Shown here in pieces: positions 8,440 through 18,327 of a stretch of DNA of 64,000 nt. The notes beneath the pieces were generated by a model. That model was not told where the DNA came from and searched no databases. It saw only the letters and a program-made list of their open reading frames with translations. Location of the stretch: NCBI RefSeq assembly GCF_913778135.1, contig NZ_CAJYVU010000103.1:17442-81441 (forward strand). The letters run 5' to 3'. The position numbers were made by a program, and so were the translations under genes. Numbering within the stretch: the first letter of the stretch is position 1; every line of letters begins with the position of its first letter. Source of the stretch: an uncultured Sphingomonas sp. GTDB lineage: Bacteria; Pseudomonadota; Alphaproteobacteria; Sphingomonadales; Sphingomonadaceae.

Positions 8440-10581
8440 CTATTCCTCGCCGCCATCCTCGTCATCGGGCGCGCGGCGCTTTTCGCGCGGCGGCGGAGGC
8501 GGGCCGCGGTCGCGCGGGCCGACGATCAGCGAGCCGTCGTCCGACTGACGGATGTCGACGCCGAGATCGCGCAGCCGGTCGGCGGTCTGGTCGACCGCGC
8601 CGCCGATCAGATCGCCGACGGGATCGCCGTTGCCGATCGCGGCCTCGGGATCGATCGCATTCTCCTCGACCACGACGGGTTTCACGACCGGCTGGATGTT
8701 GAGCGCCGACTGCATGAAGTTGCGCCAGATCTGCGCCGGAATGCCGCCGCCGTGCAGGCCGGGATTGGGTGAATTGTCGTCGTTACCGACCCACACGCCG
8801 ACGACCAGATCGCCCGCGAAACCGATGAACCACGCGTCGCGCCCTGATTGCGACGTGCCCGTCTTGCCATAACCCGGCACCGACAGCGCCGCTTGCCGCC
8901 CAGTGCCACGGATCGAGGAGGACAAGAGCGACAGCATCGCCGTGCGCTGTTGGTCAGGGATCGTCTTTTGCCCACCGGTCAGTGACTCGAACCAGCCCTT
9001 GTTGCCCGCGGTTTCACGCAACCCATGCGCCTCGACCGGATAGCGCCCGTCGGCGATAGCGGCGTAAGCGGCGGTGAGTTCGAGCAGCGACACCTCCGAG
9101 GTGCCGAGCCCGATCGTCGCCTCGTTCGCGATCGGGGTCGAGATGCCCAGGTCGCGCGCCGCCTTGATAACGTTGCGCACGCCGACCTGCTGCGTCAGCC
9201 GCGCCGCCGCGACGTTTGATGAGCGTGCAAACGCGCGCGCGAGCGTGATCTCGCCCAAATAGCGATTATCGTCGTTCTTGGGCTTCCACCCGGCAATCTC
9301 GACCGGCTCGTCGAGCACGGTGGAGGCCGGCGTCATGCCCGCGCGGATCGCGGCGAGATAGACGAACAGCTTGAAGGTCGAACCCGGCTGCCGCTTCGCC
9401 TGCGTCGCGCGATTGAACGGCGAGTCGGCGTAGCTCTTGCCCCCGACCATCGCGACGACCTCGCCGTTCGGGCGCATCGCGACGAGCGCGGCCTGCGCCT
9501 TCTTCAACCCCGCTTGGCGGATCACGCGCTCGGCGGTCGCCTGCAGCTTGCGGTCGAGCGTGGTCTTGACCTTCGTCTCGTCGCGGATCTCGCCGGCCTG
9601 GTCACGCGCGCTCGGCAACACCCAGTCGGCGAAGTAGGTGCCGGTCGGCACCGCCTGCGGTGCGGCGGCGAGCACGCGCTGCGGCTGCACGGCTTGCGCC
9701 TCGCGGTGCGTCAGGAAGCCCGCATCCTCCATCGCGCCGATCACCACCGCCTGTCGCTTGCGCGCGCCCGCGAGGTTGCCGGTGGGCGCGAGCCGCGACG
9801 GCGCCTTGACCAGCCCCGCCAGCATCGCGGCCTGCCCGACGTTCAGATTCTGCGGCTTGCGACCGAAATAATGCTGCGACGCTGCGGTCAGGCCGTAGAC
9901 GTTGTCGCCGAAATAGACGTTCGACAGGTAGCGCGACAAAATCTCGTTCTTCGACAGCCACGCCTCGAGCCAGAAGGCGATCGCGACCTCGCGGATCTTG
10001 CGTGCAGCGGTGCGGTCCGAATCGAGAAAGGCGTTCTTCGCCAGCTGCTGCGTGATCGTCGATCCGCCCTCGCGCACCCCGCCGCCGCGCATGTTGTGCC
10101 ACGCCGCGCGCGCGATGCCGCGCGGATCGATCCCCCAGTGCGAGTAGAAGCGCCGGTCCTCGATCGCGACGAACGCCTCGCGCACATGCGGCGGCAGCGT
10201 GGCGGCGTCGACCGGCGCGCCGATGATCGCACCGCGGCGCGCGATCGGCACGCCGCTGGCGTCGGTCAGCGTGATCGACGGTGGCGTCGGCGGCTTCAAT
10301 GATTGCGACAAGGGCGCGGTCACCGCGAGCCAGATCACCGCCAGAATGAACAGCACGATCCCCGCCGCAGTACCGCGGACCAGCCACTTGCCCCAACAGA
10401 TGCGGCGGCGGCGCGGCGGCTCGTCGTCACCGCCAAAGCCGGAACCTTGCGCAGGTTCGCTCTGCCACGCGTCGAACGACGGCAGCGGTTGGGCGGGGGG
10501 CGGGGCGGGGCGCAAGGGATCGCGTGGCGCATCGGCCGGCGCGTGATTGTACCGGACGCGGCCTGAGTCGTATGGGTCCAT
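8440..10581 (-). CDS. penicillin-binding protein 1A-family glycosyltransferase/transpeptidase
   Basis: A bifunctional peptidoglycan synthase of 713 residues, anchored by one N-terminal helix (GTAAGIVLFILAVIWLAV) after a proline-rich cytoplasmic tail. The GT51 module has EDRRFYSHWG with the catalytic Glu and GGSTITQQLAKN. The transpeptidase module has STFK (SxxK), SSN and KTGTSQ in order. The C-terminus is a charged, proline/arginine-rich low-complexity tail. It is divergent from the YaiI-type gene. The family is essential or near-essential for side-wall growth. Confidence 0.95.
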   Translation of the reverse strand: MDPYDSGRVRYNHAPADAPRDPLRPAPPPAQPLPSFDAWQSEPAQGSGFGGDDEPPRRRRICWGKWLVRGTAAGIVLFILAVIWLAVTAPLSQSLKPPTPPSITLTDASGVPIARRGAIIGAPVDAATLPPHVREAFVAIEDRRFYSHWGIDPRGIARAAWHNMRGGGVREGGSTITQQLAKNAFLDSDRTAARKIREVAIAFWLEAWLSKNEILSRYLSNVYFGDNVYGLTAASQHYFGRKPQNLNVGQAAMLAGLVKAPSRLAPTGNLAGARKRQAVVIGAMEDAGFLTHREAQAVQPQRVLAAAPQAVPTGTYFADWVLPSARDQAGEIRDETKVKTTLDRKLQATAERVIRQAGLKKAQAALVAMRPNGEVVAMVGGKSYADSPFNRATQAKRQPGSTFKLFVYLAAIRAGMTPASTVLDEPVEIAGWKPKNDDNRYLGEITLARAFARSSNVAAARLTQQVGVRNVIKAARDLGISTPIANEATIGLGTSEVSLLELTAAYAAIADGRYPVEAHGLRETAGNKGWFESLTGGQKTIPDQQRTAMLSLLSSSIRGTGRQAALSVPGYGKTGTSQSGRDAWFIGFAGDLVVGVWVGNDDNSPNPGLHGGGIPAQIWRNFMQSALNIQPVVKPVVVEENAIDPEAAIGNGDPVGDLIGGAVDQTADRLRDLGVDIRQSDDGSLIVGPRDRGPPPPPREKRRAPDDEDGGEE

Positions 10582-10689
10582 GTCTTGTCCGGTGACTTAC
10601 AACGATATGACAGTGGTCGCAACCCGCGGCCGAGAAGGACGTAATAGCGTCGTGCACATAACAGTGAAAGCAACGCGGGCGGACTTCCG

Positions 10690-11151
10690 GTGAAAGCAGG
10701 TCCGCTCACGATCCTGGTCGACGCCGACGCCTGCCCGGTGAAGGAGGAAATCTACCGCGTCGCCTATCGCACCGGCGCGCAGGTAGTGGTCGTCAGCAAC
10801 CAGTGGCTGCGCGTGCCGCAGCATCCACAGCTACGCCGCGTCGTGGTAGGAGATACGTTCGATGCCGCTGACGACTGGATCGCCGAGGCCGCCGACGCGC
10901 GCAGCGTTGTCGTGACGAGCGACATCCTGCTCGCCGACCGTTGCATCAAGAAAGGCGCGAGCGTGCTGGCGCCAACCGGCAAGCCCTTCACCGCCGCCTC
11001 GATCGGCGGCGCGATCGCGACGCGCGCGATCATGGCGGACCTGCGCGCGGGCGGCGATCAGATCGGCGGACCCGCGCCGTTCTCGCCCGCCGACCGCTCG
11101 CGCTTCCTGAACGGGCTCGACGCGTTGCTGGTCAAGCTGGCGCGTGGCTGA
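10690..11151 (+). CDS. YaiI/YqxD (DUF188) family protein
   Basis: A 153-residue member of the widespread DUF188 family. It opens with VDADACPVK, the family signature with two acidic residues and a Cys, and continues with VTSDILLADRC and TGKPFT. These resemble the acidic pocket of PIN-like nucleases, but no biochemical role is established to my knowledge. It starts at GTG 10690. The family normally runs to about 150 residues, so it is complete. Confidence 0.92.
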   Translation: MKAGPLTILVDADACPVKEEIYRVAYRTGAQVVVVSNQWLRVPQHPQLRRVVVGDTFDAADDWIAEAADARSVVVTSDILLADRCIKKGASVLAPTGKPFTAASIGGAIATRAIMADLRAGGDQIGGPAPFSPADRSRFLNGLDALLVKLARG

Positions 11152-11206
11152 GCATCACGTCGCCGGCATGGTCGTGTTCGTGTTTCGGCTGGGGTAAGGG
11201 CGGACC

Positions 11207-12079
11207 ATGCCCGACCACGTCAGCCAAATCCGCCCGCGCCGCAGCGCGCTCTACATGCCCGCCTCGAACCCGCGCGCGATTCAGAAGGCGCGCGAACTGC
11301 CGTGCGACGTCGTCATCCTCGACCTGGAGGATGCGGTCGCGCCCGAGCAGAAGGTCGGCGCGCGCATGGCGGCAGTCGAGGCGGTGCGCGCCGGCGGCTT
11401 CGCGCATCGCGAACTGGTGATACGCGCCAACGCGCTCGACACCGAATGGGGCGCGGGCGATCTCGCCGCGTTGCGTAATGGCGGCGCCGACGCGGTGCTG
11501 CTGCCAAAGGTGTCGGCGGTCGACACACTACAAGCGGCACGCGAGGCGCTCGGCGACACTCCCGCTTTATGGGCGATGATCGAAACCGCGCGCGGGGTCG
11601 TGAACCTGCCGGACATCGTCGATGCGGCACGCGAGGTCGGCCTGGCGGCGCTGGTCGTCGGCAGCAACGATCTAGCGAAGGAACTGCGCTGCCGCCCTGG
11701 GGGCGACCGCGCGCCCTTGCTGCCGATCCTGACCCAGATCGTGCTCGCCGCGCGAATGGCGGGGCTGATCGTGCTCGACGGCGTCATCAACGTGCTCGAC
11801 GACGAGGAGCGGATCGCGGCCGAGTGCGCGCAGGGGCTCGAGTGGGGCTTCGACGGCAAGACGCTGATCCACCCCGCGCAGATCGCGCCCGCCAACCGCG
11901 TGTTCAGCCCTGCGCCGGACGAGATCGTCTGGGCGGACAAGATCGTCCACGCCTTCGAACAGCCGGAGCACACCAGCCGCGGCGCAATCCGCGTCGACGG
12001 CAAGATGGTCGAACGGCTGCACCTCGATGAAGCGCGGCGGACGCTCGCGCTTCACGAAGCGCTTCAGGCGCGGCAGTAA
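11207..12079 (+). CDS. HpcH/HpaI-type aldolase, CitE-like (CoA ester) lyase
   Basis: A 290-residue TIM-barrel lyase. RRSALYMPASNPRAIQKA and VVILDLEDAVAPEQK are the CitE-like N-terminal motifs; the E-D pair in LEDAV ligates Mg2+. WAMIETARGVVNL carries the second metal-binding Glu, and GFDGKTLIHPAQI is the C-terminal signature. Relatives cleave malyl-CoA, citramalyl-CoA or citryl groups; no other citrate lyase subunits are nearby, so it is a stand-alone CitE-like enzyme. Its 3' end overlaps the convergent lipoprotein gene by 16 bp. Confidence 0.9.
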   Translation: MPDHVSQIRPRRSALYMPASNPRAIQKARELPCDVVILDLEDAVAPEQKVGARMAAVEAVRAGGFAHRELVIRANALDTEWGAGDLAALRNGGADAVLLPKVSAVDTLQAAREALGDTPALWAMIETARGVVNLPDIVDAAREVGLAALVVGSNDLAKELRCRPGGDRAPLLPILTQIVLAARMAGLIVLDGVINVLDDEERIAAECAQGLEWGFDGKTLIHPAQIAPANRVFSPAPDEIVWADKIVHAFEQPEHTSRGAIRVDGKMVERLHLDEARRTLALHEALQARQ

Positions 12080-12561
12080 CCCTCGCCCGATTTGACGGTC
12101 AGGCAGTCCTTCTTGCCGGCGAGCCACTTCAATCCGGTGGCGTCGCCGTCGCTCGGACGCAGCAGCATCTCCTCGCCGCCGCGCGTGAAGCGCAGCCCCT
12201 CGGCCGTGACGGTTGCCGGATAGGTGCCCTTGTTGTCGAGGTCGTACTGCATCTCCAGCGACGCGGTATTCGCGCCCGTCGGCGTCACGTTCAGGTAGGT
12301 GCCCTCGACGCCGATCCAGCGTCCCGCCCATTTCTTCGCATCCACGCTTGCGGCGGCAGTCGTCGGGCTGGCGGCAGGGGCCACAGTCGGGGTTGCATTC
12401 ACCATGCCGGTAGACGCGTCGGTTTCAGGGGCGGCGATGTTGTCGGCGCCCGGTTCGGTCGCGCCAGCACTCGTCATGCTGTTGGTCGTCGTCGCCGGCG
12501 GCGCGCCGTTGCATGCGGCGAGCGACAGAACAGTGGCGGCCAGGGGGATAAGTTGTTTCAT
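12064..12561 (-). CDS. small lipoprotein of unknown function
   Basis: A 165-residue exported protein. I place the start at ATG 12561 because MKQLIPLAATVLSLAACNG is a lipoprotein signal with lipobox LAAC. After the Cys there is a Thr/Ala-rich linker of about 60 residues, then a small conserved-looking domain (WAGRWIGVEGTYLNVTP ... GLKWLAGKKDCLTVKSGEGYC) with two Cys that could form a disulfide. I do not recognise a function. It overlaps the end of the CitE-like gene by 16 bp and is divergent from rpiB. Confidence 0.75.
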   Translation of the reverse strand: MKQLIPLAATVLSLAACNGAPPATTTNSMTSAGATEPGADNIAAPETDASTGMVNATPTVAPAASPTTAAASVDAKKWAGRWIGVEGTYLNVTPTGANTASLEMQYDLDNKGTYPATVTAEGLRFTRGGEEMLLRPSDGDATGLKWLAGKKDCLTVKSGEGYCRA

Positions 12562-12700
12562 AACCGTTCCAAACACGCGCGGGCGGCGGAGTGTTCCCGT
12601 GCTTAACTTCCGGCCGTAGTGTTCCGGGTAGCGCGCGCGCACCGACCTCGCTAAGGGGCGTCGCATCCCGATCATCGACCACGAAGGCGTTCGAACCACC

Positions 12701-13135
12701 TTGCGCATCGTCATCGCATCCGATCACGCGGCCGTCGCGATGAAGGCCGATCTCGTCCAATGGCTCGGGGAACAGGGCCACCACGTGCTCGACCTCGGCA
12801 CCAACGGCGATGCCAGCGTCGACTATCCCGATTATGGCTATGCACTGGCCGAAGCGCTGGCGGACGGACGCGCCGAGCGCGGCATCGCGCTGTGCGGATC
12901 AGGCATCGGCATCATGATCGCGGCCAACCGCAACCCCGCGATCCGCTGCGCGCTCGTCGCCGAACCGCTGTCGGCCAGCCTCGCGCGCAGTCACAATGAC
13001 GCCAACGCGATCGCGATGGGCGCGCGGCTGATCGGCCCCGAGATGGCGCGCGCCTGCGTGTCCGCGTTCCTGTCCACCGATTTCCTCGGCGGCCGCCACT
13101 GCGCGCGCGTCGACAAGCTGAAGGACCCCGCATGA
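12701..13135 (+). CDS. rpiB: ribose-5-phosphate isomerase B
   Basis: Interconverts ribose-5-phosphate and ribulose-5-phosphate in the pentose phosphate pathway. The 144-residue length is typical. [11 protein letters not shown] is the N-terminal phosphate-binding motif, and [15 protein letters not shown] carries the catalytic Cys and anion hole; [14 protein letters not shown] is the C-terminal signature. It starts at TTG 12701. Its stop overlaps the glyA start (ATGA at 13132-13135), a coupling of rpiB with glyA that is common in alphaproteobacteria. Confidence 0.95.
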   Translation: MRIVIASDHAAVAMKADLVQWLGEQGHHVLDLGTNGDASVDYPDYGYALAEALADGRAERGIALCGSGIGIMIAANRNPAIRCALVAEPLSASLARSHNDANAIAMGARLIGPEMARACVSAFLSTDFLGGRHCARVDKLKDPA

Positions 13136-14442
13136 GCAGCAATCCGCAGATCGCCAACGACGTGCAGCCAGACGGCTTCTTCACCCGCAGCCTCGCCGAC
13201 GCCGACGCCGCGGTGTTTGCGGGCATCGAGCACGAGCTGACGCGTGAGCAGACGCAGATCGAGCTGATCGCGAGCGAAAACATCGTGTCGCGCGCGGTGC
13301 TTGAGGCGCAGGGCTCGGTCTTCACCAACAAATATGCCGAAGGTTATCCGGGCAAGCGCTATTACCAGGGCTGCGCGCCCTCGGACGAGGTCGAGGTGCT
13401 CGCGATCGAGCGCGCCAAACAGCTGTTCGGCTGCGGCTACGCCAACGTCCAGCCGCACTCGGGCGCGCAGGCGAACGGCGCGGTGATGCTGGCGCTCGCC
13501 AAGCCCGGCGACACGATCATGGGGCTCAGTCTCGATGCGGGCGGGCACCTGACGCACGGCGCGCGTGCGGCGATGAGCGGCAAGTGGTTCAACGCGGTGC
13601 AGTACGGCGTCACTCCCGACACGCACCTGATCGACTATGACCAGGTCGAGGCGCTGGCGATGGAGCACAAGCCCCGCATCCTCATCACCGGGGGTTCGGC
13701 CTATCCGCGTCACATCGACTTCGCGCGCTTCCGCGCCATTGCGGACAAGGTCGGCGCGTTCTTCATGGTCGACATGGCGCATTTCGCCGGCCTGGTTGCT
13801 GGCGGTGTTCACCCGACGCCGTTCGGCCACGCGCACGTCGTCACCACCACCACGCACAAGACGCTGCGCGGGCCCCGCGGCGGCATGGTGATGACCGATG
13901 ACGAGGCGCTGGCGAAGAAGATCAACTCGGCGGTGTTCCCGGGTCTTCAGGGCGGGCCGCTGATGCACGTCGTCGCCGCAAAGGCGGTCGCCTTCGGCGA
14001 GGCGCTGCGCCCCGACTTCAAGGCTTACGCCGCCGCGGTGGTCGAGAATGCCAAGGTGCTCGCCGCGACGATGAAGGAGCGCGGTGCCGACCTCGTCTCG
14101 GGCGGAACCGACACGCATCTGGCACTCGTCGACCTGTCCCCGCTCGGCGTAACGGGCCGCGACGCCGATGAGGCGCTGGAGCGTGCGGGCATCACCTGCA
14201 ACAAGAACGGCATCCCCAACGATCCGCTGCCCCCCGTCAAGACCAGCGGCATCCGCGTCGGCTCGCCCGCCGGCACCACCCGCGGCTTCGGTCCGGCCGA
14301 GTTCCGCGAGATCGGCAACATGGTCGCCGACGTGCTCGATGGGCTGGCGAAGAAGGGCGAGCATGGGGACCCGCAAGTCGAGGCAGACGTTCGTGGTCGG
14401 GTGCGCAACCTGTGCGCACGCTTCCCGATCTACGAAGGATAA
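13132..14442 (+). CDS. glyA: serine hydroxymethyltransferase
   Basis: Converts serine and tetrahydrofolate to glycine and methylene-THF. The protein is 436 residues, with [14 protein letters not shown] near the N-terminus, [32 protein letters not shown] and the PLP-lysine motif [15 protein letters not shown]. All are canonical. It is translationally coupled to rpiB upstream and followed at a 5-bp gap by a small membrane-protein gene and then nrdR and trmJ, so the five genes form one tightly packed operon. Confidence 0.98.
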   Translation: MSSNPQIANDVQPDGFFTRSLADADAAVFAGIEHELTREQTQIELIASENIVSRAVLEAQGSVFTNKYAEGYPGKRYYQGCAPSDEVEVLAIERAKQLFGCGYANVQPHSGAQANGAVMLALAKPGDTIMGLSLDAGGHLTHGARAAMSGKWFNAVQYGVTPDTHLIDYDQVEALAMEHKPRILITGGSAYPRHIDFARFRAIADKVGAFFMVDMAHFAGLVAGGVHPTPFGHAHVVTTTTHKTLRGPRGGMVMTDDEALAKKINSAVFPGLQGGPLMHVVAAKAVAFGEALRPDFKAYAAAVVENAKVLAATMKERGADLVSGGTDTHLALVDLSPLGVTGRDADEALERAGITCNKNGIPNDPLPPVKTSGIRVGSPAGTTRGFGPAEFREIGNMVADVLDGLAKKGEHGDPQVEADVRGRVRNLCARFPIYEG

Positions 14443-14447
14443 GCGAC

Positions 14448-14621
14448 GTGTCGAAGCTCGATGAAATCCAGACCGAAGTGAAGACGACCCCGGGGCTGGG
14501 CAAGAAGATGGCGAAGTATGGCGCAGTGGGCGCGATCGTCGCCATCCCGATTCCCTTCGTCGGACCGATCTTCGGTGCGCTAGCGGGTGCCGCGGTCGCT
14601 TACGCGAAGCGCAAGGACTGA
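14448..14621 (+). CDS. small hydrophobic protein between glyA and nrdR
   Basis: A 57-residue protein starting at GTG 14448, 5 bp after the glyA stop. It has a Lys-rich amphipathic N-terminus (KLDEIQTEVKTTPGLGKKMAKYG), then one or two short hydrophobic stretches (VGAIVAIPIPFVG and IFGALAGAAVAYA) and a basic C-terminus, suggesting a small inner-membrane protein. It abuts nrdR directly (stop 14621, nrdR ATG 14622). A longer upstream start at 14412 would overlap glyA and is less likely. I do not recognise a function. Confidence 0.75.
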   Translation: MSKLDEIQTEVKTTPGLGKKMAKYGAVGAIVAIPIPFVGPIFGALAGAAVAYAKRKD

Positions 14622-15083
14622 ATGCGCTGTCCGTTCTGCGGCCATGAGGCCAGCCAGGTAAAGGACAGTCGCCCGACCGACGACGGCGCCGCGATCCGGC
14701 GCCGTCGTCAGTGCGAGGGATGTGCCGCGCGCTTCACCACCTTCGAGCGCATCCAGCTGCGCGATCTCGTCGTCGTTAAGAGCGAGCATCGGCGAGAACC
14801 ATTCGACCGCGAGAAGCTGCTCCGCTCGGTCTCGATCGCGGCGCGCAAACGCCCGATCGACGCGCTCGCGATCGAAAAGCTGGTCAGCGGCATCCAGCGC
14901 CAGCTGGAAACTACCGGCGATACCGAGGTAACCTCCAAGCAGATCGGCGAGATGGTGATGGAAGGGCTTAAGGGGCTCGACTCGGTTGCCTACATCCGCT
15001 TCGCCAGCGTCTACCGCGATTTCAGCGAAGCCCGCGATTTCGAGGAATTCGCCGGTAGTGTCGAGGAGGCCGCGCGGGGATGA
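14622..15083 (+). CDS. nrdR: transcriptional repressor NrdR
   Basis: A 153-residue repressor of ribonucleotide reductase genes. The N-terminal zinc ribbon [18 protein letters not shown] ... [17 protein letters not shown] is complete (two CxxC pairs), followed by the ATP-cone domain beginning at [17 protein letters not shown]. It senses dATP/ATP and binds NrdR boxes upstream of nrd operons. Linkage to glyA is usual in alphaproteobacteria. It overlaps trmJ by 4 bp (ATGA). Confidence 0.97.
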   Translation: MRCPFCGHEASQVKDSRPTDDGAAIRRRRQCEGCAARFTTFERIQLRDLVVVKSEHRREPFDREKLLRSVSIAARKRPIDALAIEKLVSGIQRQLETTGDTEVTSKQIGEMVMEGLKGLDSVAYIRFASVYRDFSEARDFEEFAGSVEEAARG

Positions 15084-15820
15084 CCGAGACCGCTGCGACG
15101 ATTCCGCCGCCCGCGATCGTTCTCGTGCGCCCGCAACTGGGTGAGAACATTGGCAAGGCCGCACGCGCGATGCTCAATTTTGGGCTGACCGACCTGCGCC
15201 TCGTCGCGCCCCGCGATGGTTGGCCCAACCCTGCCGCCGGACCTGCCGCCTCGGGTGCCGACGTGGTGCTAGAGCGCGCGCGCGTGTTCGAGACAGTTGC
15301 GGAGGCAGTCGCCGACTGCGCGCACGTCTACGCAACTACGGTGCGCAAGCGCGGCGTGACCAAGCCGGTCGTCACGCCCGAGGTCGCCGCACGCCAAATC
15401 CACGCCGAGCCGGGCGGCTCGGCGATCCTGTTCGGACCAGAGCGCTCAGGGCTGGAAACCGACGATGTCGCGGTCGCGCGCACGATCGTGACCGTCCCGA
15501 TCAATGCCGAGTTCGGCAGCCTCAACCTCGCGCAGGCAGTGATCCTGATTGCCTACGAATGGTCGAAGCACGTCACGCTGGCGAGCCCGACCGAGGTCGA
15601 GCTCGACCCGCCCGCGCCTCAGGGCGAACTCGACGGCATGATCGCGCAACTCGACGACATGCTAGAGGCGGCGAACTTTTTCTTCCCGCCCGCGCGGGTG
15701 CCCGCGACCAAGCGGACGCTGCGCACGCTGCTGACCAAGCCCGGCTGGACCAGTCAGGAGGTTCGCACACTGCGCGGTGTGCTGTCGGCGCTGGCGGGGA
15801 AGAAGGCGTCGCGCGGCTGA
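15080..15820 (+). CDS. trmJ: tRNA (cytidine/uridine-2'-O-)-methyltransferase TrmJ-type
   Basis: A SPOUT-class RNA methyltransferase of 246 residues that probably methylates the ribose of tRNA position 32. The N-terminus [19 protein letters not shown] is the SpoU motif 1 (N-x-G-x-x-A-R), and [16 protein letters not shown] and [14 protein letters not shown] are motifs 2 and 3 of the trefoil-knot SAM site. The C-terminal helices fit the TrmJ extension. It is the last gene of the rpiB-glyA-nrdR operon. Confidence 0.9.
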   Translation: MTETAATIPPPAIVLVRPQLGENIGKAARAMLNFGLTDLRLVAPRDGWPNPAAGPAASGADVVLERARVFETVAEAVADCAHVYATTVRKRGVTKPVVTPEVAARQIHAEPGGSAILFGPERSGLETDDVAVARTIVTVPINAEFGSLNLAQAVILIAYEWSKHVTLASPTEVELDPPAPQGELDGMIAQLDDMLEAANFFFPPARVPATKRTLRTLLTKPGWTSQEVRTLRGVLSALAGKKASRG

Positions 15821-15830
15821 GGCGCGATGC

Positions 15831-16706
15831 TCACGCCGCGCGAAGGCGCGCCGGCGTTGCCTCGCCGGAAAACCACGGCGTGACGAGCAGGTGCGGTACC
15901 GCCAGCGCCGCGATCGCGGCGAACAGCGCGCGCACACCGCTGGCATCAACCCGCAGCAGGAGCGCGCCGACCACGCCGGCCAGCACGAAGGCGAGCAGCA
16001 GGATCGGTGCGACCGCCCGAACGTAGCCGGCGGTGGTGCGGCACCCGATCCGCTCCTGCCGGATCGCGGTCTGCGGCAGCGCGTGGAGTATCAGGAAGCC
16101 GAGCGAGAAGCCGACCAGCGGCGGAAAGATCAGCAGCGACAAGGTGCCCAGCGCCAGCCGCACGTCGCGCCGCTGCCACGCAAGTACCATCAGGCCGCCG
16201 GCTGTGACGCCGCCGACCAACGTCATCGCGGTCACCAACCCCGGCACCAGCGCGTCCGGCCCGCCCGCGATCACCAGCAGCTCGCGAAGCGTCGCAACGT
16301 GAAGTACGGCGGGCGTCGCAATCAGGCTGACACCGCGGGCACCACGCTCGATCAGCGATCCCGACGGCGCGTCCTCCAGCGCAAAGTGGATCGCGGAGGC
16401 GAGCAGGAAAAGTGGCAGCGCGACCGCGGACTCAGTGGTCCACCACCACAGGCACGCGAGCGACACCGCGCCGTAGAGCGCCAGGAAGGCGGGGCGGCGC
16501 GCCCGCTCGACGATGGCGAGGTCGCTCGCGCCATGCGCCATGCCGATCACGCCGACTGCGACTACCGCGTAGCCGAGTTGCACCAGCAGCGGCGCGAACG
16601 AGGCGGCGATCGCCGCCGCCCCGAGTACCCACCAGCCGATGATCGTCCAGCCATGCCCGGTCTGCCTCGACACTGGCCGATCCGCCACTGGCGCGCGCCC
16701 GTTCAC
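15831..16706 (-). CDS. Brp/Blh family beta-carotene 15,15'-dioxygenase
   Basis: A membrane-embedded oxygenase that cleaves beta-carotene into two retinals, the chromophore of rhodopsin. The 291-residue protein is almost entirely hydrophobic helices, with iron-ligand histidines in GMAHGASDLAIV and ASAIHFALED and further His in LHALPQTA, matching the family pattern. It starts at GTG 16706, overlapping the rhodopsin stop (GTGA at 16703-16706), so it is translationally coupled to it and supplies its cofactor. The start is fixed by that overlap. Confidence 0.88.
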   Translation of the reverse strand: MNGRAPVADRPVSRQTGHGWTIIGWWVLGAAAIAASFAPLLVQLGYAVVAVGVIGMAHGASDLAIVERARRPAFLALYGAVSLACLWWWTTESAVALPLFLLASAIHFALEDAPSGSLIERGARGVSLIATPAVLHVATLRELLVIAGGPDALVPGLVTAMTLVGGVTAGGLMVLAWQRRDVRLALGTLSLLIFPPLVGFSLGFLILHALPQTAIRQERIGCRTTAGYVRAVAPILLLAFVLAGVVGALLLRVDASGVRALFAAIAALAVPHLLVTPWFSGEATPARLRAA

Positions 16707-17443
16707 GCGTGAACGCGGCCGTGCTCGTGCCCATGCTCGTAACCGTGGTCCGACCCACGCTCACGCAGCGCCTTGTCGACGTTGTTCGCGGCAAAGAAGG
16801 CGTAAACGACCTTGGCGACCACATCCATGATCAGGATCGCCCAGACCGAGGTTGGATCGTTTATGATCTTCAGACCCTCGGGCCCGACGAGGAACACGAT
16901 CGGATACAGGAACCAGATCACGGTCAGGAAGCCGACGTTCTTCACGTAGGCGCTGCCCAGCGCCTGTCCGCGCTCGAACGCACGTGCGCGCAGCGGCACC
17001 CACAACAGGTACAGCACGCCCGCGAAGGCCACGCACGACCACAGATACCAGACCCACTTGCCGATCGGCACGATCGCGAGCGAGGAGATCAGCCCGGTCA
17101 CAATCATCATCACGTCTAGCACAATGATTGCGGTCAGATAGCCACCGACCTCGCCGGTCGAACCGCGCTCGTGGAATGCGACCAGCACCAGCCCGGCCAG
17201 CAGGATCGGCGTCGTCACCGACCAGTCGAGGTAACGCGCCAGATAGGTGGCGCTGCCGTCGAGCTTGACGAGCGTGCCGATGCCGAACGCCATCGCCAGA
17301 TAGGCGGTTGCGGCAATGAACGGCACGCTCGCGTGTAGCAGCGTATGATGCCTGGTGGGCGGCTCCTTGCTTCCCGTCGCGTAGATCGCGAGCGATCCCA
17401 GCGACATGATGGTGAAACCGATCAGGAAAACCGTACCGTCCAT
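16703..17443 (-). CDS. microbial (type I) rhodopsin with D-T-G motif, probable light-driven proton pump
   Basis: A 246-residue seven-helix retinal protein. The start is ATG 17443 with AGAGG about 6 bases upstream. Helix C reads ARYLDWSVTTPILLAG: D73 (proton acceptor, BR D85), T77 (BR T89) and G84 in the place of the proton donor (BR D96). Helix G has D207 and the retinal Schiff-base lysine K211 (MDVVAKV). Helix B has no proteorhodopsin-type His next to the acceptor. The motif is therefore D-T-G, a subgroup I recall being described in proteobacteria including Sphingomonas. The last ~15 residues are unusually His-rich (HGYEHGHEHGRVH). It is coupled to the downstream carotenoid dioxygenase gene. 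Confidence 0.95.
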   Translation of the reverse strand: MDGTVFLIGFTIMSLGSLAIYATGSKEPPTRHHTLLHASVPFIAATAYLAMAFGIGTLVKLDGSATYLARYLDWSVTTPILLAGLVLVAFHERGSTGEVGGYLTAIIVLDVMMIVTGLISSLAIVPIGKWVWYLWSCVAFAGVLYLLWVPLRARAFERGQALGSAYVKNVGFLTVIWFLYPIVFLVGPEGLKIINDPTSVWAILIMDVVAKVVYAFFAANNVDKALRERGSDHGYEHGHEHGRVHA

Positions 17444-17665
17444 AAACAACCTCTGTTGCATCAACGAGCGGCCGGATGCCGACGCTACCGTGCTAACGGA
17501 GATCAAGCCGGCAGCGCTCCCATGCGGTGAAAATAATGTTTCCGTTCGTTGCTAAGTGGGCATGCGCGCCCACGTTCCTGCTCGCTGCCGGGATCGCCTC
17601 GCAGGATTGACGGTTCTTCATCCACCCGCCGGCGCTTTGTCCGTGTGCGAGCCAGGATCAGGTGC

Positions 17666-18241
17666 ATGACCTTATTGTTTACCGCGGCCGCACTCGTTGC
17701 ACTCACGCAGTCGCCGCCTGAGCCCGTGGCCGCGAGGCAGGCACCCGCGCCAGCGCGATCGTCCGACGTGTCCGTCGTCGGCACGATCGTGATCGGGACG
17801 GTCGGCGGGGAGCAGCTGACCAAGCCGGCACGCGCGATCTACGTCGATGCCGTGGAGCAGGCACTCGCGGGCAGAGGATTCACCCTGCTGCCCGACGCCG
17901 GGCACGGCCGCTACGTCGCGGATGTCACGATCGACCGGGCAGCGCGCGGCGTGGTAAGCGGCGGGCGCAAAGGCGGCGGCGCGCCGCAGATGAGCCTGAA
18001 CGGCGGCGTCAGTGTCAGTCTGGGCGCGGGCGGTGAACGGTTGGACGATCTGGTCGTGACCCGCTTGACGATCGCGATCAGGCCGCGGGGTGAGGCGCGG
18101 GTCATCTGGTCGGGCAGCGCCGTTACCGCACGCGTGTCGAACACGCCATCCGGCAATGTTCCACTCGTCGCACGAACGCTCGCGACCGCCGTGATGACGC
18201 AATTTCCTGCGCGCACCACAGGCCCTGTGTCGATCCCCTGA
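17666..18241 (+). CDS. exported protein of unknown function
   Basis: A 191-residue protein. ATG 17666 is preceded by AGGATCAGG and opens a signal peptide (MTLLFTAAALVALTQS); longer upstream starts from 17549 give an Arg-rich leader and are unlikely. The mature part is Val/Ala/Gly rich with a possible beta-rich domain (VIGTVGGEQLTKPARAIYVD, YVADVTIDRAARG, DDLVVTRLTIAIRPRGEARVIW). It loosely resembles DUF4136-type periplasmic proteins, but I do not recognise a family with confidence. It is divergent from the rhodopsin operon. Confidence 0.65.
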   Translation: MTLLFTAAALVALTQSPPEPVAARQAPAPARSSDVSVVGTIVIGTVGGEQLTKPARAIYVDAVEQALAGRGFTLLPDAGHGRYVADVTIDRAARGVVSGGRKGGGAPQMSLNGGVSVSLGAGGERLDDLVVTRLTIAIRPRGEARVIWSGSAVTARVSNTPSGNVPLVARTLATAVMTQFPARTTGPVSIP

Positions 18242-18327
18242 TCCGAAGAGACGCGTTTGTGCCCGCCCACGATCAATCCGCCACGGCGCGGTGGAGTGCG
18301 ACATATTGTGCCGCACTCCGTATCTCG

